From Bradyrhizobium altum (lineage in GTDB: Bacteria; Pseudomonadota; Alphaproteobacteria; Rhizobiales; Xanthobacteraceae), in assembly GCF_020889705.1 (NCBI RefSeq), contig NZ_JACMYP010000056.1, positions 1-36,574 on the forward strand: a stretch of DNA of 36,574 nucleotides, written 5' to 3'. Numbering within the stretch: position 1 is the stretch's first letter; each line of letters starts with the position of its first letter. Made by a program: the position numbers and the translations under genes. This document shows, piece after piece, positions 8,217 through 16,277 of this stretch. Below the pieces are notes generated by a model, which was given only the letters and a program-made list of their open reading frames with translations, was not told where the DNA came from and ran no database searches.

Positions 8217-8293
8217 TGGCGCACCCGACACGATTCGAACGTGTGACCTTTGCCTTCGGAGGGCAACGCTCTATCCAGCTGAGCTACGGGTGC
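8217..8293 (-). tRNA. tRNA-Arg (anticodon CCG)
   Basis: Read on the minus strand, the 77 bases fold as a cloverleaf: acceptor GCACCCG/CGGGTGC, D-loop AGCTGGATAGA, anticodon stem TTGCC/GGCAA with loop CTCCGAA (anticodon CCG, codon CGG), T arm ACACG-TTCGAAT-CGTGT, discriminator G and an encoded CCA (8217-8219). No integrase and no second copy of its 3' end is visible, so there is no sign that it has served as an integration site. Confidence 0.95.
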
Positions 8294-8423
8294 GTACCGG
8301 CCACCATTTAGCTGATTGGCTCCGGGTCGGCAACGGCGTTGTCCGGCCGGTTCAGGGCTGTAAACTGCCTGCGCCAATATGACAGGCCTGCCGGAAAAGG
8401 CCGTCTTTCGAGGGAGTTTGCCC

Positions 8424-9503
8424 ATGCGTCCGCTGGAATTCGGCTGGTATCTGCCCACGCATGGCGACACCACGGCCTATGGGCTGATGGAGGCACAGGT
8501 CGCGGGGTCGCCGGAACTCTGCGACCGCGTGGTCAAGGCGGCCGAGGATGCCGGGTTTGAATATCTCCTGATCCCGGTCGGCTCGGTGTGCTGGGAGGCC
8601 TGGATATCCGGCGCCTTCATGGCAGCACGCTCGGCGCGGATCAAGCCGCTGATTGCAGCAAGGCCGGGCTATATCAACCCGGTGCTGATGGCCAAGATGA
8701 TCTCGACCTTCGACCAGATGTCGGGCGGGCGGATCTGCATCAACTTGATCGCCGGGCAGAACGAGAGCGAGGTCGAGGCCGAAGGCGTGCGCTACGCCAA
8801 GGAGGAGCGCTACGCGTTGATGGAGGAGGAGGTCTCGATCCTGAAGGCGCTGTGGACGACGCGCGGGCCGGTGAACTTCCAGGGCAAGTTTCATACGATC
8901 TCGGGCGCGCATATCCGCCCGCGTCCGCTGCAGCAGCCGTTTCCAAAATTCTATCTCGGCGGCGGCTCGCGGCAGGCCTGGGAGGTGTCGGCGAAGCATT
9001 CCGACGTCCATCTGTTCTGGGGCGATCTGCCGGAGCGCATCGCGGACAATATCACCGAGATCAGGCAGATGGCGCGGGCGCATGACCGCGAGGACGCGAT
9101 CGGCTTCGGCATGCGGCTACAGGTGATCTGCCGCGAGAACGAGGCCGATGCCTGGGAGGCGGCCGACCAGCTGGTGCGCCACGCCACCGAGCGGCAGAAG
9201 CAGGAGATGAAGACGCTCTATGTCAGGTCCGAGGCCAACCAGCGTGTGCAGCAGCTCGCGCGCGACTATGGCGACCTCCTGATGCCGCATCTGTGGACCG
9301 GGATCACCAAGGTGCGGCCCGGCGCCGGCATCGCGGTGGTCGGCAATCCCGCGCAATGCGCCGCGACCTTGCAGCAGTTCGTCGACGCCGGCTGCCACTC
9401 CTTCTGCCTGTCCGGCTATCTGCACGACGAGGAGGCCGAACGGTTCGGCCGCCTGATCCGCCCGATCCTTGCCGCGAACAATCGCGGGCGGCTCGCCGCC
9501 TGA
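8424..9503 (+). CDS. LLM-class flavin monooxygenase (alkanesulfonate monooxygenase SsuD-like)
   Basis: A 359-residue bacterial luciferase-like TIM barrel. The N-terminus LEFGWYLPTHGDT and the stretches LIAARPGYINPVLMAKMISTFDQMSGGR and INLIAGQNESE match the SsuD/dimethylsulfone monooxygenase branch, which uses FMNH2 and O2 to desulfonate or oxidise sulfur compounds. The start has GAGGGAG about 8 bases upstream; a 15-codon extension to 8379 is unlikely. No ssu transporter or flavin reductase gene is adjacent, so the substrate is open. It stands alone between the tRNA gene and an exported hydrolase. Confidence 0.85.
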   Translation: MRPLEFGWYLPTHGDTTAYGLMEAQVAGSPELCDRVVKAAEDAGFEYLLIPVGSVCWEAWISGAFMAARSARIKPLIAARPGYINPVLMAKMISTFDQMSGGRICINLIAGQNESEVEAEGVRYAKEERYALMEEEVSILKALWTTRGPVNFQGKFHTISGAHIRPRPLQQPFPKFYLGGGSRQAWEVSAKHSDVHLFWGDLPERIADNITEIRQMARAHDREDAIGFGMRLQVICRENEADAWEAADQLVRHATERQKQEMKTLYVRSEANQRVQQLARDYGDLLMPHLWTGITKVRPGAGIAVVGNPAQCAATLQQFVDAGCHSFCLSGYLHDEEAERFGRLIRPILAANNRGRLAA

Positions 9504-9609
9504 GGTGCGGTCCGGAAGCTTTCCGAAAATTCATGGGTGAATCGGCGCCCGACGCGCCATGATCCAGCCGGATTGCATCGTGCCTCGCGGCATTAATGGA
9601 GACTGAACC

Positions 9610-10647
9610 ATGCATCACCGAGCCTGGCTTGCGGCGTTGACACTGCTCATCGCGACCGTTCACGCGCCGATCGCGTCGGCAACGCAGGCGCAGATCGAGC
9701 GCGACCAGAAGCCGGTCAAGGAGATCGCCAGCGGTCGCATTGCCGTCGGCAGCGCGACGTTTCCGGTTTACCTCTCAGCCGACTGGTCCAATGCGCTGCC
9801 GGACGTCACCCGCGCGGTGCTGGTGCTGCACGGGGTGTTGCGCAACGCCGACGACTATTTCCGCGCGGCGCTGAGCGCGCAGGCCGCCGCCGGCGATATC
9901 GGCAAGAGCACGCTGATGATCGCGCCGCAATTTTTGATCGAGCCCGATGTCGAGGCGTTCAAGCTGCCGGCGGAAACGCTGCGCTGGAGCCTCTATGGCT
10001 GGCAGGGCGGCGAGCCCGCGGTCGCGCCGAACCCGGCGAGCTCGTTCGAGGCGCTCGACGCCATCCTGGCCAGGCTCGGCGACCGCAAGCTGTTTCCGAA
10101 CCTGAAGCAGGTCGTCGTGTTCGGCCATTCCGGCGGCGGCCAGGTGGTGCAGCGCTATGCGATCGCGCTGAAGGGCGATCAGGTGCTGCTGCGCGAGGGC
10201 ATCGTCGTGCGCTACGTCGTCGCCAATCCGTCCTCCTACGCTTACTTCACCAAGGAGCGGCCGGAGCCCGCGATCGCGGCGAAGTGCGAAGGCTACAACA
10301 GCTGGAAGTTCGGCATGGACGACCGTCCGCCCTATCTCGCCGAGCCGACCCCGGCCGCGTTGGAGCAGGCCTATGTCGCGCGCCGCGTGATCTATCTCCT
10401 GGGAACGCTCGACACCAACCCCAATCATCCCGCGCTCGACAAATCCTGCATGGCGGAAGCCGAAGGGCCGTATCGCTACGCGCGCGGCCATTCCTATGTC
10501 GCGGCGATGCAGGCCCGCGACAACGGCACGCCGAACCACAGCGTGTGGGATGTGTCCGGCGTCGGCCACGAGGGCGGCAAGATGCTCAACTCGCCCTGCG
10601 GCCTGACCGCGGTGTTCGACATCCCCGGCTGCGAGGCCGCGCGCTAG
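9610..10647 (+). CDS. exported alpha/beta-hydrolase-fold protein
   Basis: A 345-residue protein with a signal peptide (about residues 1-24, ending IASA). The fold is supported by the oxyanion-loop strand AVLVLHGVLRNADDY, the nucleophile elbow GHSGGG with S174, and a C-terminal GVGHEGGKM giving a candidate catalytic His. Two or three Cys residues in the C-terminal part (KCEGY, SCMAEAE, SPCGL) could form disulfides in the periplasm. A lipase, esterase or peptidase cannot be separated by eye. GGAGACTGA precedes the ATG. It is convergent with the YccF gene, 24 bases apart. Confidence 0.75.
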   Translation: MHHRAWLAALTLLIATVHAPIASATQAQIERDQKPVKEIASGRIAVGSATFPVYLSADWSNALPDVTRAVLVLHGVLRNADDYFRAALSAQAAAGDIGKSTLMIAPQFLIEPDVEAFKLPAETLRWSLYGWQGGEPAVAPNPASSFEALDAILARLGDRKLFPNLKQVVVFGHSGGGQVVQRYAIALKGDQVLLREGIVVRYVVANPSSYAYFTKERPEPAIAAKCEGYNSWKFGMDDRPPYLAEPTPAALEQAYVARRVIYLLGTLDTNPNHPALDKSCMAEAEGPYRYARGHSYVAAMQARDNGTPNHSVWDVSGVGHEGGKMLNSPCGLTAVFDIPGCEAAR

Positions 10648-10671
10648 CCCGCTGATCGCGATGTGGTCGCC

Positions 10672-11076
10672 TTACGCCGGTACGATCACCTTGCCGATCG
10701 GCCACAGCGCGATGCCGGCGAGCTTGAGATGCGCCCAGGCGAAGGGGATGCCGATGATGGTCACCGCGAGCAGGATCGCTGTGATCACATGGCCGATCGC
10801 GAGCCACCAACCGGCCAGAATGAACCAGATCAGATTGCCGATCACGCCGAGCGGTCCGGTTCCGATATCGGACATGCCGGTGACTTCATCGCGGCGTACC
10901 GCACGCGAGCCGAACGGCAGCAGCGTGTAGACCGCGATGTTGAACGCCGCGCGCGCCCAGGGCAGCCCGATGATGGTGACAGCCATGATCACCGCGGCGA
11001 TCAGCCAGCCGAACGCCATCCAGGCGCCGCCGATCAGGATCCAGAGGATGTTGAGGAGGATAGACACAGGCTGCAT
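10672..11076 (-). CDS. YccF-family (DUF307) inner-membrane protein
   Basis: A 134-residue protein with duplicated halves: each has a hydrophobic hairpin and the family motif TIIGLPWARAAF or TIIGIPFAWAHL. The internal LLPFGSRAVRRDE is also typical. Four membrane helices are likely. The start at 11076 gives the family N-terminus MQPVSILLNILWILIGG, with AAGGTG about 9 bases upstream; the 24-residue extension is not membrane-like. Function is unknown, although a YccF fusion-channel role has been suggested for relatives. Confidence 0.87.
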   Translation of the reverse strand: MQPVSILLNILWILIGGAWMAFGWLIAAVIMAVTIIGLPWARAAFNIAVYTLLPFGSRAVRRDEVTGMSDIGTGPLGVIGNLIWFILAGWWLAIGHVITAILLAVTIIGIPFAWAHLKLAGIALWPIGKVIVPA

Positions 11077-11185
11077 GGCTGACACCTTCGCGCCGCTTCG
11101 GACGCCCCAATATAGGCTGATGTCGGGCGTGGCGGTAGGTGCGGCCAAACGCGCACTCGCCGCGTTGCATCTCTTTTGATCGCGA

Positions 11186-11280
11186 CTAGAGCTTCGGTTC
11201 TGACTGAATCAGAACCGAAGCTCTAGATTCTTGTTTTGACGCGTTTTCTTCACGCGAACCGGGTCTCGAAAACGCTCTAA
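11186..11280. repeat. palindromic intergenic repeat
   Basis: A perfect inverted repeat with 18-bp arms (11186-11203 and 11209-11226) around ctgaa is followed by an AT-rich stretch and a degenerate end (gcgttttc...gaaaacgctcta). Its tagag/ctcta ends are inverted. From memory, elements of this shape are scattered through Bradyrhizobium intergenic regions. It fills the space between the divergent YccF and CMD-like genes, so its hairpin could also influence their promoters. Confidence 0.75.
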
Positions 11281-11334
11281 GCTCGCGCGGTGTGCAGGAC
11301 GACGAGAAGCCTGCATCGGAAAGGGACAGCAACA

Positions 11335-11973
11335 ATGAGAAAGTTACTTGGGGCGGGCGTTCTGGCAGTCCTGGCGTTGACCGCGCCGGCCGCGCGCAGC
11401 GAGGACGCCGTGCGGTTCGCGCCGCTCAAGGCCGAGGAACTGTCGCCGCCGCAAAGGTCCTGGGCCGACCTGATCAGCGCGCCGCCGCGCAACGCCAAGT
11501 TCACCGTGCCGCCCTACCGCGCCTATATCCGCAATCCCGATCTGGCACCGAAGCTGTCGAACCTGTCGGACTATCTGCGCTGGAACACCTCGCTGCCGTC
11601 GCGGCTGAGCGAAATGGCGATCCTGATCACGGCACGGCACTGGACCGCGCAATACGAATGGTCCGCGCACTATCCGCTGGCGATGAAGGGCGGGCTCGAT
11701 CCGAAGATCGCAGACGGCATCGCCAAGGGCACGCGGCCCGAAGGCATGAAGGACGACGAGGCCGCGCTCTACGATCTCGGCATCGCGCTCTATCGCGACA
11801 GGAAGGTCAGCGACGCAATCTACAAGGCCGCGCTGGAGAAGTTCGGCGAGCGCGGCATCATGGATATCATCGGCATCATGGGCTACTACGACCTGGTCTC
11901 GATGACTCTGATCACGATGCAGGCCGGCTCCGCCAATGACAGCGTGCCGCCGTTGCCGGTACTGGAGAAGTAG
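11335..11973 (+). CDS. exported carboxymuconolactone-decarboxylase-like (AhpD-fold) protein
   Basis: A 212-residue protein with a signal peptide (MRKLLGAGVLAVLALTAPAARS), then a CMD domain: LSPPQRSWADLI, PALAPKLSNLSDYLRWNTSLPSRLSEMAILITAR-type segment and WTAQYEWSAHYPLAMKGGLD. The domain lacks the CxxC peroxidase pair of AhpD; the position is occupied by EWSAHY. That is common in CMD-like proteins of unknown reaction, and the EWxxH pattern points to the decarboxylase side. GGGA precedes the ATG by about 9 bases. It has no same-strand partner. Confidence 0.82.
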   Translation: MRKLLGAGVLAVLALTAPAARSEDAVRFAPLKAEELSPPQRSWADLISAPPRNAKFTVPPYRAYIRNPDLAPKLSNLSDYLRWNTSLPSRLSEMAILITARHWTAQYEWSAHYPLAMKGGLDPKIADGIAKGTRPEGMKDDEAALYDLGIALYRDRKVSDAIYKAALEKFGERGIMDIIGIMGYYDLVSMTLITMQAGSANDSVPPLPVLEK

Positions 11974-12014
11974 GGCGGTAGGTTTGTCGAGCCTTGGCCG
12001 CGACGGGACTGCGC

Positions 12015-12160
12015 TCCCTCGCCCCGCTCTTGCGGGGAGAGGGTTGGGGTGAGGGGCTATCTCGGCAGATTCACTGACAGGCGGCCTCGCGGAGGCTCCC
12101 CCTCACCCGGAACGCATCTGACGATGCGTTCCGACCTCTCCCCGCACGCGGGACGAGGTT
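12015..12160. repeat. inverted intergenic repeat with internal hairpin
   Basis: Outer imperfect arms (ccccgctcttgcggggagag near 12021-12040 and cctctccccgcacgcggg near 12135-12152) enclose ggggtgagggg/cccctcaccc arms and an innermost perfect 10-bp stem, 12109-12118 with 12123-12132. It lies between the convergent CMD-like and GGDEF-EAL genes and could end transcripts from both. Such elements are recurrent in Bradyrhizobium genomes as I recall. Confidence 0.7.
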
Positions 12161-12192
12161 AGGAAGAAGCCTCCACTTAAGACGAGCAGCGG

Positions 12193-13965
12193 CTACCGCC
12201 TGAAACCGCTGGCGCGCGAGTAGCTCTGGCGGCCCTCCTGGGCCGGGCGCGCCGCCATGCTGGCGCGGGTCTCGCTGGCGACCGGCGTCGCGGGCTTCAG
12301 GTCCTCGAGGAAGATCGGCTTGGCGAAGTAAAAGCCCTGGGCGTAGCGGATCTTGGTCGCCGCCTGCAGATAGGTGAGCTCCTCGTAGGATTCGATGCCC
12401 TCGGCGATCACGGTCATGCCAAGCGCTTCGCTCAACGATTCGATCGCGCGCAGGATGCCCTGGCTGCGCGGCCGCTTATGGATGTCGGTGATGAAGGAGC
12501 GATCGATCTTGATCTCGTCGGCGGTGATGTCGGCGAGCGCCGACAGCGACGAATAGCCGATGCCGAAATCGTCGATCGAGATGCCGACGCCGATGCCGCG
12601 CAGGATCGGCAGGATCTGGTCCTGGAAATGCGACCGGGTCACGAACGCGTCCTCGGTCACCTCGATCATGAATCGTTTCGGGAAGCCGGTCTCCTCGATC
12701 GCGCTCGCGAAGCGGCGCATGAACTCGACGTTGGAGGCCTGCTTGGCGGCGACATTGATGCTGATCGTCGCCGTGGGGCCGAACGTGTCGTTGATCAGGT
12801 CGATCGACTTGACGATCTCCGCCAGCACCAGAAACGTCAGCTCGTCGATCAGGCCGAGCTCCACGGCGAGGTTGATGAAGGTGCCCGGTGCCTGGATCAC
12901 GCCCTCGTCGTCGCGCAGCCGCACCAGCGCCTCGATGCCCTTGATCTCCTGGGTGCGGATATCGACCTTGGGCTGGAATGCGCAGCAGAAGCGCTTTTCC
13001 AGGATCGCCAGCCGCAGCGACTGCTCGATCTTCATCCGCGCCAGCGCCTCGCGCTCCATGCTGTTGTCGAAGAACGCGGTCGCGCCCTTGCCGTTGTTCT
13101 TGACGCGGTACATCGCGATGTCGGCGTTCTGGCGCAGCGCCTCGTAGCTCCTGCCATGCATGGGGTGGAGGCTGACGCCGATCGAGGTCGAGGCGAAGAT
13201 CTCGGAGTCCTCGATGAAGAACGGCGCCTTCAGCCGTTCCTGCATGACGTGGATAAATTCGGCGACCTCTTCATTGCCGCTGATCGGGTTCAACAGCAGC
13301 AGGAATTCGTCGCCGGAGATCCGTGACAGGATATCGGTCTCGCGCAGCGCGTGGCCGAGCCGCTTGGACAGTTCGACCAGCAGCGCATCGCCGATCGCGT
13401 GGCCGTAATAGTCGTTGATGTGTTTGAAGTTGTCGACATCGAGGAAGGCCAGCGCGAAATGGCTCTGCGCGGAGTCGCGGATCAGGCCGTTGACGCGATG
13501 CTCGATCACCCGCCGGGTCGGCAGGCCGGTCAGTTCATCGTAATAGGCCGAGCGGAACAGCTGGTCCTCGAACGCCTTCTGCTCGCTGATGTCGGTCGAG
13601 GTCGAAATCAGGAGATTGCGGCCGGCGATCTGGACCGGCCGGTGCGCGGTGAGGAACACGTATTTGGATGCGCCGCAGGCGAGGACTTCCTCGAGCACCA
13701 CCGGACGGCCGCTGCGCAAGAGCTCCAGGTTGGCGGCGTGGCGATCGTCGACCGGCGATGGCTCGCTCGCGCCGGCGGCCAGCTGCAACTGGCTCGCTGC
13801 CGCTTCGTTCACCAGGATGAACTGGCCCTGCTCGTCCTGGACGGTGACGCCGGCCGGCAGCAGTTGGAGAAGATCGCGCAAGATGTGCAATTCATTGCTG
13901 GAAATGTCGTCTTGCCCGGTCGCTGCCGTGCCCGCCTGAAAATCGTTTTTGGTGAAACTATGCAT
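12193..13965 (-). CDS. PAS-GGDEF-EAL cyclic-di-GMP protein
   Basis: A 590-residue protein. About residues 29-129 form a PAS-like sensor (LLQLLPAGVTVQDEQGQFILVNEAA, ending TDISEQKAFED). The GGDEF domain follows, with YDELTGLPTRR, FLDVDNFKHIND and the active-site loop SGDEF at 217-221, where the first Gly is Ser. The EAL domain has EALVR (345-349), DDFGIGYSS, IDRSF and EGIE, so phosphodiesterase catalysis looks intact; the cyclase may work, since Ser at that place is tolerated in known enzymes. No membrane segment is seen. The start at 13965 has AAGG 8 bases upstream; a 61-codon extension exists but looks non-coding. Confidence 0.88.
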   Translation of the reverse strand: MHSFTKNDFQAGTAATGQDDISSNELHILRDLLQLLPAGVTVQDEQGQFILVNEAAASQLQLAAGASEPSPVDDRHAANLELLRSGRPVVLEEVLACGASKYVFLTAHRPVQIAGRNLLISTSTDISEQKAFEDQLFRSAYYDELTGLPTRRVIEHRVNGLIRDSAQSHFALAFLDVDNFKHINDYYGHAIGDALLVELSKRLGHALRETDILSRISGDEFLLLLNPISGNEEVAEFIHVMQERLKAPFFIEDSEIFASTSIGVSLHPMHGRSYEALRQNADIAMYRVKNNGKGATAFFDNSMEREALARMKIEQSLRLAILEKRFCCAFQPKVDIRTQEIKGIEALVRLRDDEGVIQAPGTFINLAVELGLIDELTFLVLAEIVKSIDLINDTFGPTATISINVAAKQASNVEFMRRFASAIEETGFPKRFMIEVTEDAFVTRSHFQDQILPILRGIGVGISIDDFGIGYSSLSALADITADEIKIDRSFITDIHKRPRSQGILRAIESLSEALGMTVIAEGIESYEELTYLQAATKIRYAQGFYFAKPIFLEDLKPATPVASETRASMAARPAQEGRQSYSRASGFRR

Positions 13966-14178
13966 GCGCCGACCTTGGCAAAGTCCGTTGCAGTTTTGGT
14001 TAAGCGGACTTGCGAAATGCCGTGACAGAAAGAGACCCGGGCTGCTTTCGCAAGCCGTCGCGGCAATCGTCATTAACAGAGTATCAATATCGGCATCGGC
14101 CGCCGGTGAAAGCGATTGCGGCGCGCGCGGTTGCATCGGCACGCGCAAATAAAGCGCGTGTACCGAAAAGCAGACTTA

Positions 14179-15141
14179 TCAACAGTTGGGCAGATTGCAC
14201 TGCATGATGCAGTGAACACCCGTCTTCAGGTAACTGATCTCGGTCTTGCCGTCGAACGGCCGCAGCGCCGACTTCAACAGTTTGGTGCCGAAGCCGGCTT
14301 CGCCGATGACCTCGACCACCGGTCCCTCGGTTTCGTCCCAGATCACGTTGAGACGCCCATCGTCCACCGTCCACGACACCTGCAGAAATCCGCGCGGCGA
14401 GGAGAACGCGCCGTATTTTCCGGCGTTGGTTGCGAGTTCATGGAAGATCAGCGCCAGCGAGACGGCGAGCTTGGCGGGCAGGAACAATTGCTCGCCATTG
14501 AGATTGAACCGCACATGGCCGTAGGGCCCGAGCTCGGAGCGCAGCAAATCCTTGATATCGCAGCCATAGCCGTCGACCCGCGCGATCAGATCGTCGGTTG
14601 CCGCGAGCGCGCGGATGCGATGGTCAATGCGCTGCCAGACATCGGGCCGGTCCTGCAGCGCCTGATGCAGCACGGCATGAATGGTCGACGATTTGTTCTT
14701 CAGCCGGTGCTGCAATTCATCGACCACGATCTTGCGGTATTGTTCCTCCTCGATCAGCCGCTTGGAAACCTCGCGCTGCTGCGCGACCAGGGAACGGTAG
14801 TGCTCCACCCCCCAGATCGCGATGCCGCACACCACCCAGAAGATCATCAGCAGCGCAAAGCGCGCCGGATCGGCATGCGCGCCGCTGAAATTGAGCAGGA
14901 CGCCGAGCAGGCCGCTGGCCAGCGCGGTGGCGATCCCGATCCGGAAGCCGCCAAGGGCAGTCGCGAAGAATACCGCCGGGAAATAGGGCGTGAAAAACAC
15001 GTCCGGCCTGATCTGGGCGAGCCCGAAGCGCGCGGCCGTGGCCAAAACGAGACAGAACACGGCGAACGCGACCGCAAGCAGCAACGACGGCTGCGCATCG
15101 CCCCGCCAACTCGCCCTGAAATCGTCGATCCATCTCGCCAT
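14179..15141 (-). CDS. membrane HWE-family sensor histidine kinase (DUF4118-type sensor)
   Basis: A 320-residue kinase. Three or four hydrophobic segments fill about residues 20-110, resembling the DUF4118/KdpD-like membrane module (FFTPYFPAVFFATALGGFRIG). The H-box is VVDELQHRLKNKSS, then the N-box HELATNAGKYGAFS, a WDE triplet in NVIWDETEGPVV, and GFGTKLL. HELxxNAxKYGA and Wx-E are the HWE signature. The start at 15141 has GGAG 7 bases upstream; a longer frame to 15306 would overlap the divergent SDR promoter. HWE kinases often signal in general stress or light pathways, but the partner is unknown: no response regulator gene is adjacent. It is 213 bases upstream of the GGDEF-EAL gene on the same strand. 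Confidence 0.87.
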   Translation of the reverse strand: MARWIDDFRASWRGDAQPSLLLAVAFAVFCLVLATAARFGLAQIRPDVFFTPYFPAVFFATALGGFRIGIATALASGLLGVLLNFSGAHADPARFALLMIFWVVCGIAIWGVEHYRSLVAQQREVSKRLIEEEQYRKIVVDELQHRLKNKSSTIHAVLHQALQDRPDVWQRIDHRIRALAATDDLIARVDGYGCDIKDLLRSELGPYGHVRFNLNGEQLFLPAKLAVSLALIFHELATNAGKYGAFSSPRGFLQVSWTVDDGRLNVIWDETEGPVVEVIGEAGFGTKLLKSALRPFDGKTEISYLKTGVHCIMQCNLPNC

Positions 15142-15317
15142 CGGTCGCTCCAGTTCACGTGAACAGGCGACCCAAAATAAGGCCGCTGCGACCGAAAAAC
15201 CGCAGTTGTGGCCTTCTGGCCACAGGCGGACCTCGCCGGCCGTTAACCGCACCTGCGCTTGCGTTGGCGGGAGCAGCTGGGGAATATCCGCAACATCAAA
15301 CGTCAAGGGGGATCGGC

Positions 15318-16160
15318 ATGGGACGGCTGGACGGCAAGGTCGCGGTGATTACCGGGGCGACCAGCGGCATCGGGTTACGCACGGCCGAGATCTTTGTCGC
15401 GGAGGGCGCGAGGATCGTGATCGCCGGGCGCCGCGCGCCGGAGGGCGAGACACTGGCGCGCCGGCTCGGCAGCAACTGCATCTTTCGCCAGACCGACGTC
15501 ACGGTCGAGGAGCAGATGCAGGCGCTGATCGCGGTTGCGGCGGAGAAATTCGGCCGGATCGACTGCCTCTTCAACAACGCCGGCGGCCCGGCGCAGACCG
15601 GCGGCATCGAGGGCCTCGACGTCGAGCGGTTCGACGTCGCGATGGCAACCCTGGTACGCAGCGTCATGCTCGGCATGAAGCATGTTGCGCCCATCATGCG
15701 CCAACAGGGCTCCGGCAGCATCATCAACAATGGCAGCATCGCCGGCCGGCTCGCCGGCTTCTCGTCGTCGATGGTCTATGGCGCCGCGAAGGCCGCGGTG
15801 ATTCATTTCACTAAATGCGTGGCGATGGAACTCGGCGAGTCCGGCATTCGCGTCAACTCGATCTCGCCCGGTGCGATCGCCACCGGCATTTTCGGCAAGG
15901 CGCTGGGGTTGTCGACCGAAGCCGCCGAGCAGACCCCGGCTGTCATGCGCGAGGTCTACAAGGCGGCGCAGCCGATCCCGCGCGCGGGCCTGCCCGACGA
16001 CATCGCGCATGCCGCGGTGTTCCTGGCGAGCGACGAGTCGAGCTTCATCAACGGCCACGACCTCGTCGTCGACGGCGCCATGACCGGCGGCCGCAACTGG
16101 GGCCAGCAGCAGGCGGGCTACGTCGCGCTGCGCAAGGCGTTCGATCAGGGGACGGGGTAG
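15318..16160 (+). CDS. SDR-family oxidoreductase
   Basis: A 280-residue classical short-chain dehydrogenase/reductase. Seen are the NAD(P) loop TGATSGIG (12-19), NNAGG (86-90), the Ser near 140 in INNGSIAG, the YxxxK pair Y154/K158 in YGAAK, and the PG motif ISPGAIATGIF. R38/R39 after the second strand (IAGRRA) suggest NADP(H) preference. The start is chosen by GGGG 8-10 bases upstream; an upstream frame overlapping the HWE kinase start is not credible. The C-terminal tail (GRNWGQQQAGY) matches uncharacterised SDR members. Substrate unknown. Confidence 0.88.
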   Translation: MGRLDGKVAVITGATSGIGLRTAEIFVAEGARIVIAGRRAPEGETLARRLGSNCIFRQTDVTVEEQMQALIAVAAEKFGRIDCLFNNAGGPAQTGGIEGLDVERFDVAMATLVRSVMLGMKHVAPIMRQQGSGSIINNGSIAGRLAGFSSSMVYGAAKAAVIHFTKCVAMELGESGIRVNSISPGAIATGIFGKALGLSTEAAEQTPAVMREVYKAAQPIPRAGLPDDIAHAAVFLASDESSFINGHDLVVDGAMTGGRNWGQQQAGYVALRKAFDQGTG

Positions 16161-16173
16161 GTCGATTACAATC

Positions 16174-16257
16174 CGTCATTGCGAGCGAAGCGAAGCAATC
16201 CATCGTGCCGCAAGTTGCGCAATGGATTGCTTCGTCGCTCCACTCCTCGCAATGACG
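16174..16257. repeat. nested palindromic intergenic repeat
   Basis: Perfect outer arms cgtcattgcgag (16174-16185) and ctcgcaatgacg (16246-16257) enclose perfect inner arms gaagcaatccat (16192-16203) and atggattgcttc (16222-16233). This is a familiar Bradyrhizobium-type repeat. It lies between the SDR stop and the cyclase ribosome site, ending about 20 bases before the cyclase start. Confidence 0.8.
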
Positions 16258-16277
16258 TGGGAAGGAGCAGGTCTCGC

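Noticed and set aside
8217..8293. tRNA-Arg as an integration site for a genomic island
   Set aside because: No integrase and no direct repeat of the tRNA 3' end is seen on either side; flanking genes look like ordinary chromosome.
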